Shown piece by piece: positions 26,859 through 32,207 of a stretch of 32,207 nucleotides of DNA (positions are counted from its first letter, which is position 1; each line of letters begins with the position of its first letter). The stretch covers positions 1 to 32,207 of the forward strand of contig JANSLP010000357.1 of NCBI GenBank assembly GCA_029298735.1. Reading direction: 5' to 3'. Origin of the DNA: Ophiostoma sp. CBS 140.51 (taxonomy: Eukaryota; Ascomycota; Sordariomycetes; Ophiostomatales; Ophiostomataceae). Under the pieces are notes generated by a model. The model ran no database searches, was not told the origin of the DNA, and worked only from the letters and a program-made list of their open reading frames with translations. Both the position numbers and the translations under genes were made by a program.

Positions 26859-28419
26859 ATGAACTCTCCTGACACCAAGCCCGACCCTGTTGAGATGGTC
26901 GAGGCTGCCAACGCCAAAGAGGCCCTCGATGTCGAGCCCTTTTCGCCCGAGGAGGAGCGTCGCTTCGTCCGCAAGATTGATTTTTGGTAGGTCACATCCA
27001 GCACTCCTTATTTTTGATGAGCACTGCTGACCGCCTAGGATTATTCCCCTAATGATGTTCACGTACTTTCTGCAGAGCTACGACAAGGGCATCATGAGCG
27101 CCGCCACACAGTTCGACTTCAACACCGACCTCGGCCTCACCAAGATTATCGGCTACACGAGCACCGGCACCGCCATTACCAACAACCAAAAGTACGCCAA
27201 TGCCAGCATGATGTTTTATGTTGGCTACCTCATTGGCACCTACCCGATGATGTTTCTGACGCAGCACTTTGGCGTCACGCGCGTCATTTCCTTTGCTGTC
27301 TTTGCCTGGGGCGCCGTTGTCATGGCTACAAGTGCATGCTCCAACTATGCCGGCATCATGGTTGCTCGTCTGTTCCTGGGTATCATGGAGTCGGCTGTGG
27401 CGCCCGCTTTCACGGTGCTCGTCACCTTCTGGTGGACGCGTGAGGAGCAGGCCCTGCGCACCAGCATGTGGTACTCGTCGGTTGGTCTGGCTACGATGCT
27501 GTCGCCCCTCATCAACTACGGCATCGGCAACGGTGTTCACGGTGCTCTGGCCTCGTGGAAGTACATGTTCTTGATCATTGGCGCAATTACTGTGCTGTGG
27601 TCCTTTGTCCTCTTCTTCTTCTTGCCCGACTCGCCTCTCAACTGTTCCCGTCTGTCGGAAGACGAAAAGGCTCTGGCTGCCCGCCGTCTCGCCCGCAACA
27701 ACGCCGGTACCATCAACCGCCATTTTAACGCTGCCCAGTGCCGCGAGGCCTTCTTGGACTACAAGACCTACAGCGCCGCCCTCATCATCCTGTTGACGGG
27801 TGTCCCCTCAGGCGCCATTGGCACCTTTGGCACGATTGTCATCAACGGCTTTGGCTTTGACCACTTTGCGTCGCTTGCTCTGACGAGCCCCATCGGTGCC
27901 ATTACGGCTCTTTCCATCCTGTTTGCCGGCTACGTCACGCGCCGCTGGCTGGGTCTGCGCCACATTCTGATTGCTGTGTTGGCCCTCATCTCGATTACGG
28001 GCACGCTCTTCTGTTGGTTCGGCCCCCGTAGCAACCGTGGCTTCTTATTTGCCGGTGTGTTCTTGCTGGCCGTGCAAGTCGCTGCTGGTGGCCAGGCTGT
28101 GTCGCTTGCCGCATCCAATACGTCCGGCCACACCAAGAAGGCAACTGTCAGTGCCTCGACGTTCTTAGGCTACTGCATTGGCAACATTATCGGCCCACTC
28201 ATCTTTGGCGCTTCGCCCGGCCCTTTGTACCACGCCGGCTTCCTGGGCAGCTTCATCTGCCTGGTCTGTGTCGTCGTTATCGCCATTGTCACGTACATTT
28301 TGCTGCGCATGGAGAACCGCAAGCGCGACCGCCTGGCCATGGCGGGCGGTGTGCGTCATCACACAATTGACGAGGACCTGACAGACAAGCAGAACGAGGA
28401 TTTCCGGTATGTTCTGTAG
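26859..28419 (+). CDS. MFS permease of the allantoate/anion:cation symporter (Dal5) family
   Basis: A 502-residue transporter in two exons. Exon 1 ends at 26986; a 52-bp intron (GTAGGT...CTGAC...CCTAG, 26987-27038) is removed to join RKIDFW to IIPLMMFTYFLQSYDKGIMS. This first-helix sequence is typical of the Dal5/Tna1-type anion:cation symporter branch of the major facilitator superfamily. About 12 membrane spans are visible, including MVARLFLGIMESAVAPAF before the fifth helix and a central cytosolic loop rich in Arg. Family substrates include allantoate, ureidosuccinate, nicotinate and biotin precursors. The adjacent ureidoglycolate lyase (103 bp beyond, convergent) points to a ureide substrate such as allantoate, but this is inference. 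Likely located in the plasma membrane. Confidence 0.93.
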
Positions 28420-28522
28420 GGGTGTGCAAGAAGATGAAATAGTTGGGGGGAGGAATGAGATGTAGTTGTACAATTTGTATATTTTGAATATATTGAAACT
28501 TTGAATATTGCTTGGTTGCTGT

Positions 28523-29146
28523 CTAGAATACGATTTCGATCTCTTCGTCAAGGTGATAGAACTGACAGTCCTCGTCGGCCACACCGTTGACATGCTGTAC
28601 AATGGCAAACGAGACGGGCTACACTGTAAGCATATTGCCATCAAGATACAGTTAGGACTTTGCACTCACATTATCAATCACCGCCATTGGTGCATGCCAT
28701 ACACCCGGCGCATAGCAAACACCCTGCTTGTCACGCGCCACGAATCCCTGAAGCTTGTCCAGGTCCGGACTGTCGTCACTTTCGCTCTTGTTTTGTGTGA
28801 CGACGACCAGGTACTGGATGTCCGCGCCCATGGGAACAAACGACTGTGTCGAGAACCGGTGACGTTCGAGCATTTTGATCTTCATGACTCTCTTGCCTTC
28901 TTCTTCACCCTCCCACGGTTGCACTTCTCTCGGGCTGGCCAAGGACACGTTCAGGACTGTCCGTGCCGGTGTTTGACTCGGTGCTTCGCTGTATTTGTTG
29001 ATTGTCGGCACGACCTCCGGCGTGCGGCGGGCCGTGCCATTGTTGACAACCACAGTGCGGTCGGTCACGACATCAGTCGAGATGACACCGCCATAAGGTG
29101 CATAGTCGGCCACCGTGAGCGGCTGGCATAGGATGGAGAGTGCCAT
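28523..29146 (-). CDS. DAL3: Ureidoglycolate lyase
   Basis: A 190-residue enzyme that splits ureidoglycolate into glyoxylate and urea, the last step of allantoin breakdown. Family blocks are clear: PLTVADYAPYGGVI at the N-terminus, NNGTARRTPEV, MKIKMLERHRFSTQSFVPMG, QYLVVVTQN, and GVCYAPGVWHAPMAVIDN. A 51-bp intron (28619-28669; GTGAGT, branch site CCTAAC, end TGTAG) must be removed to give the conserved end PVSFAIVQHVNGVADEDCQF and a stop at 28523. An earlier AG (TTACAG) gives the wrong frame. It faces the Dal5-type permease tail to tail. Its upstream region is rich in GATA-factor sites, consistent with control by nitrogen availability. Confidence 0.93.
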
Positions 29147-29576
29147 GGTGAGAGTGTGTGTTGTGAGATGTGCATGATAGTTGCCATCGTGGGTGAATTT
29201 CGTCTATCAGAAATGGCCGCTACCGGACTGTTATCGTCTATCGTTTATCAGCGGCCGCGATTCCACTTATTATTCGAACCAAATAGCGTCATTTTCTTCC
29301 CTGCAAATCACGACCCGGCTTTGGGGGCCGGGCACAGACGCTAAGCAGGCCTGCACAGACTTGCACATATCACAGCATGCATGTGTATGGTTATAAGTAT
29401 ATAGATTTAAGCATATGGCTTTTTTGATAAGAAGACAATTATCAAAGGGCTTGTTAATAAACCGCGTATGACTCCATCACGTCGTTGAGAGTTGATCCTG
29501 GGTGTCAGCTCTGGGACTGACAAGTATTTTCCTGTTGGCGTCGATGCAAATGTGCGACCAAATCTTACAGCACTGG
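29147..29576. promoter_or_regulatory. Ureidoglycolate lyase promoter with a GATA-site cluster
   Basis: On either strand, seven matches to HGATAR lie upstream of the lyase start at 29146: 29175-29180 (TGATAG), 29204-29209, 29231-29236, 29238-29243 and 29245-29250 (reverse strand), then 29425-29430 (TGATAA) and 29439-29444. Five lie within 76 bp. HGATAR is the target of AreA/NIT2-type GATA activators of nitrogen catabolism. The same interval holds the 3' flank of the kinase gene. Confidence 0.7.
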
Positions 29577-31101
29577 TCAAGCTTCCTGCAAGCTGGCCAT
29601 TTGGTCGCGGATCATGTCAATGTCGAGACGCGTAGATGGGTTGAGGTCCAGCATGCCATCGGCTACCATGTGAAGCATGCGTTTCTCTCTGGGTCGGTTC
29701 TGCTCGTGGTAAACGACCAACTGGTGCAGGGCTTTTTTGAAATGCTCGGCCTCTCTTGCAATGTTGCAGGCGCGTAGCTGGCACATGTAACTGTCACACA
29801 AAGTATTGGCTGCTCGAGAGCCGCCACTCGCCACGCACAACATGTAAGAGTAGCAGCAGCCTAGCTGCCAAATGTCCGATTTGAGCGAGCTCTCTTCATG
29901 GTTGAGCTGCTCCAGGGACAAAAACTCGTACGTGCTGTTAGTGTAGCGGGTGGCACCGCCGACTCGGAAGACCTTGCTGACGCCAAAGTCGGTAATCAAA
30001 GGCGTGATGCGGTGTGCATCGGTCGCGTGCTGGAGCAAAATGTTGTTGGGCTTGAGGTCCTTGTGCTTGAGCGACAGGTCGTGAAGGTAGGCTAGCCCGT
30101 CCGCGAGCTCGCGCATCAGGCGGTGGGCGCAGTCGAGCGTGCTCTCCATGCCGGCGGCAAACCAGGGAAATGTTTTCCTCCGAAGTGGGTCAGGGTTGCA
30201 AATCAAGTCGTCCAGGGTGACCGGAACCCAAGGCGTCATGACGACATAGAGCACGTCGGGAACCGTGGCCACCTCGTACGCCTCAACGAGTTTGACAATA
30301 TTTCGGTGCATGCACAGCTCCAGGACTCCAATCTCGCGCAAAATCGTTTGCCTGTTATTGTTCCACGACACATTGTGAAACACCTTGACTGCATATGCAT
30401 CCCCATCCGTATTATTCGTCATTTTGTGCACGGTGCCAAAACTCCCCGACCTGGGATCCACCGTTCTGTCGATTCGATAGGGTGGGTCGTTCTCGCTGGT
30501 GTACATGTGGACATATCGTGGGTTCAGTTGACTTAAAGCTTGGTCGGCGTACCTGTCGATCAAATATTAGTAAAGCATTAGATCAGAGATAGGAGAGAAT
30601 AGAGGAAAGAAAATACTCTTGAGCTTCAGGCCACATCTCATCCAACAGGCCAACAAAATCGCGAAAGCCAGCCAACAGCTGACCGTCCTTGATTTGCATG
30701 TGAAGTGGGTATTCGTCATCAGCACCTATTGGCGGGTTGCCTAGCAAGAAGATGGAAGCAAAAATGGCATCCAATTCTTCGTCCTCGCCGCCTGTGATAT
30801 TTCGTCGAGCAAAGTCCAAAATGGACACGGCTCGAAAGAGCTGCTCACTGGTCGAGCGGATGCGTTCGCTGATGTCATTGGACTGTTGGAGTAGCCTGTC
30901 TTCTGCCTCGGTCTGCTGAAAGCGAAGTGCAGTGATCATGCACGCTAGAGCCCTACCCTCCACCGTCAGAGTCAAGACTTCTTGTCGGGCCAGCCTCTTG
31001 ATAGGCGAGTCGCGAAAATTGGAGACACGGTCATCCAGATTGTGACAAAGACGCAAAATCATTTCTGCGAAGGGACGAAGCTCATCCTGGGCGTGATCCA
31101 T
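29577..31101 (-). CDS. Protein kinase with helical N-terminal region
   Basis: A 486-residue protein in two exons. Removing a 64-bp intron (30553-30616; GTATTT, branch site ACTAAT, end GACAG) joins PEAQE to YADQALSQLNPRY. Residues 1-160 are predicted mostly helical with no known family. From about residue 190 there is a eukaryotic protein kinase domain: glycine loop GSFGTVHK (198-205), ATP lysine in YAVKVF (Lys218), catalytic HKDLKPNNILL (Asp327), and DFG (Asp350). The HRD arginine is lysine and the APE motif is replaced by FLSLEQ, so activity is likely but regulation by activation-loop phosphorylation may differ. Start at 31101 is the first ATG in frame; coding-like sequence in other frames upstream suggests that the original protein was longer. 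Resembles accessory kinases abundant in filamentous fungi. Confidence 0.8.
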
Positions 31102-31512
31102 GATAACGGTGGGCCTTCGAGGCTATAGCGGCGCTTCGGAACGGTAGCCTTGAAATGGGTGTTATACCGGTCAGTCAGCTTTTGCAATGTCTGAACGCTC
31201 GCTTTTAAATTGGTCACGGCTTGCGGTGATAGCCTTACAAAGTAGGCACCCCCTGATCTTCTGCCAGAATTCACCGCTATTGTAGAATCTTCGAGCCCCT
31301 GATCCAAAACGGTCAATGGCACCGAAATTTGGCCCCCAAATCTCACCAGGGTCTTCAAAACTGGACATGGGTGACCCGAAAGCATATGCCGCCTCTCCCT
31401 TGAGAGAATTGACGCATAAGCGAGCGGCACATTTGTACGACATACGCCATTGTGAGGAAACAACATGCATGTCAATGATGCTGGCACTCAAGAGGCCTTC
31501 AGCAGAAGGCAA
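31102..31512 (-). pseudogene. Possible decayed 5' part of the kinase gene
   Basis: Two overlapping minus-strand frames look protein-like but are out of register with each other and with the kinase start. One contains FEDPGEIWGPNFGAIDRFGS and FYNSGEFWQKIRG; the next contains YFVRLSPQAVTNLKASVQTL and TDRYNTHFKATVPKRR and then overlaps the ATG at 31101. I found no intron with acceptable sites that joins them. Either one or two frameshifts have broken an N-terminal extension, or introns with unusual sites are used. Confidence 0.45.
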
Positions 31513-31904
31513 ATAGACATTGGGTTGTGTTAAAAAACATGTCTAGTTGTACATTTCATTGGGGGTTACCGTTTTCTTTCTTTTCTTTCTTGATGATCTA
31601 ATTCGACGTGGCCATATGGAAGCTCAAGTTCTAGTATCACAATTACATTTCTCATAAATACTCGTATTGTAGCTACATCCATATTCTGGTTTTTGTGATA
31701 TCAGCTACTTTGCTTATCTTTGCTGTCCTGCTTCAACACTTCTCTTGACACAAGTATAGCCTACCTTATTTCTATAACGAGTTCTGGAATAGCAGTGCGA
31801 AAGGAGAGCTAATTTGTTGTCATGAAAAAGAAAAAGTCTTTCAAATGAAGTCACTAAGACCAGTAAAGTCGCCTGCTCACCGCCGGGGACAAATGTATTG
31901 TGGC

Positions 31905-31952
31905 ATGTCACATTTATGTCTTGTCACATTCATGACATGTCACATTTACTGC
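31905..31952. repeat. 16-bp tandem repeat, three copies
   Basis: Three consecutive units with the core TGTCACATT and a 16-bp period: ATGTCACATTTATGTC, TTGTCACATTCATGAC and ATGTCACATTTACTGC. The units also contain short CATG-centred dyads. Confidence 0.85.
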
Positions 31953-32063
31953 AAACGAGGTACTATCGGTTTATTTAAAAGACCAAAAAGGCATTGGATA
32001 GTGTTGATGCTGTCGCTCGGATGCTGAGATGCCAAGTCTGCATTCTCGGCGAGAAAGGAACTG

Positions 32064-32186
32064 TCAAGTTCAAGCAAGCTTCGTTGGCCAAACTAAGCCT
32101 AAACGAGGGGTCCAAGGTTTGGGGATCACTCAATCAAGTTAGAGCAAGGCCCTGAGTTCTTGCTGGCCAAACTATGCCTAATCGAG
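32064..32186. repeat. Imperfect direct repeat pair
   Basis: The copies 32064-32107 and 32134-32186 share TCAAGTT, AGCAAG and a near-identical TGGCCAAACTAnGCCTAAnC plus GAG. The second copy carries about 9 extra bases in the middle. The second runs straight into the terminal palindrome. Subterminal repeats next to an inverted repeat are typical of DNA transposon ends. Confidence 0.75.
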
Positions 32187-32207
32187 CGACCTTTTAAAAG
32201 GTCGCTC
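32184..32207. repeat. Perfect 24-bp palindrome at the window end
   Basis: The two 12-base arms are exact reverse complements; the left arm is GAGCGACCTTTT. There is no spacer. The heptamer GTCGCTC of the right arm also occurs at 32012-32018. The palindrome may extend past the edge. Confidence 0.9.

Larger units (their letters stand above)
31513..32207. other. Gene-free, repeat-containing right end
   Basis: AT-rich to about 31830. No gene is seen. It contains a 16-bp tandem repeat, an imperfect direct repeat pair and a terminal palindrome, each listed separately. The makeup suggests the end of a mobile element or a repeat boundary. Confidence 0.6.

Overview
The window reads as nuclear DNA of a filamentous ascomycete (Pezizomycotina, probably Sordariomycetes). 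The evidence is: short introns (47-64 bp) with GT...AG ends, a Zn2Cys6 regulator with a fungal-specific middle domain, several fungus-only protein families, C-rich start contexts, and a retrotransposon fragment damaged in the way repeat-induced point mutation (RIP) damages DNA. The genes are intron-poor. A placement near Ophiostomatales is only an impression and cannot be shown here.

Layout. 1-1730: minus-strand, RIP-damaged LINE reverse transcriptase, running off the left edge. 1731-4425: gene-free. 4426-5841 (+): PY-motif protein with a tubby/LURP-one-like C-terminal domain. 6221-7339 (-): thymidylate synthase, divergent from 7833-9527 (+), a mitochondrial DUF1992 (DNAJC28-type) protein; the shared promoter carries a MluI cell-cycle box. 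9780-10346 (-): small Gly/His-rich protein with two LDPTVDS motifs. 11984-12448 (+): solo transposase-like DNA-binding protein. 12449-16299: 3.85 kb without a credible gene. 16300-20256 (+): a 1318-residue fusion of a haem dioxygenase and a P450. 21495-22445 (+): secretory type I membrane protein, convergent with 22616-23256 (-), an EXPERA/TMEM97-like membrane protein. 23747-26143 (-): Zn2Cys6 transcription factor, divergent from 26859-28419 (+), a Dal5-type MFS permease, which converges on 28523-29146 (-), ureidoglycolate lyase. 29577-31101 (-): protein kinase with a helical N-terminal region and decayed reading frames upstream. 31513-32207: repeats and a terminal palindrome.

Two stretches stand out. 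The first is the dioxygenase-P450 fusion. It has a signal peptide, potentially glycosylated haem dioxygenase domain, one membrane span and then a P450 whose haem loop and I-helix resemble CYP7/CYP8 enzymes. This would put an oxygenase in the ER lumen and a P450 on the cytosolic face in one chain, unlike the soluble Ppo/linoleate diol synthase fusions known from fungi. The second is a probable ureide (allantoin/allantoate) utilisation group: regulator, permease and ureidoglycolate lyase, with seven GATA-factor sites in the 300 bp upstream of the lyase.

The left edge lies inside a retrotransposon and the right edge is a perfect palindrome, so both edges may be assembly breaks at repeats.
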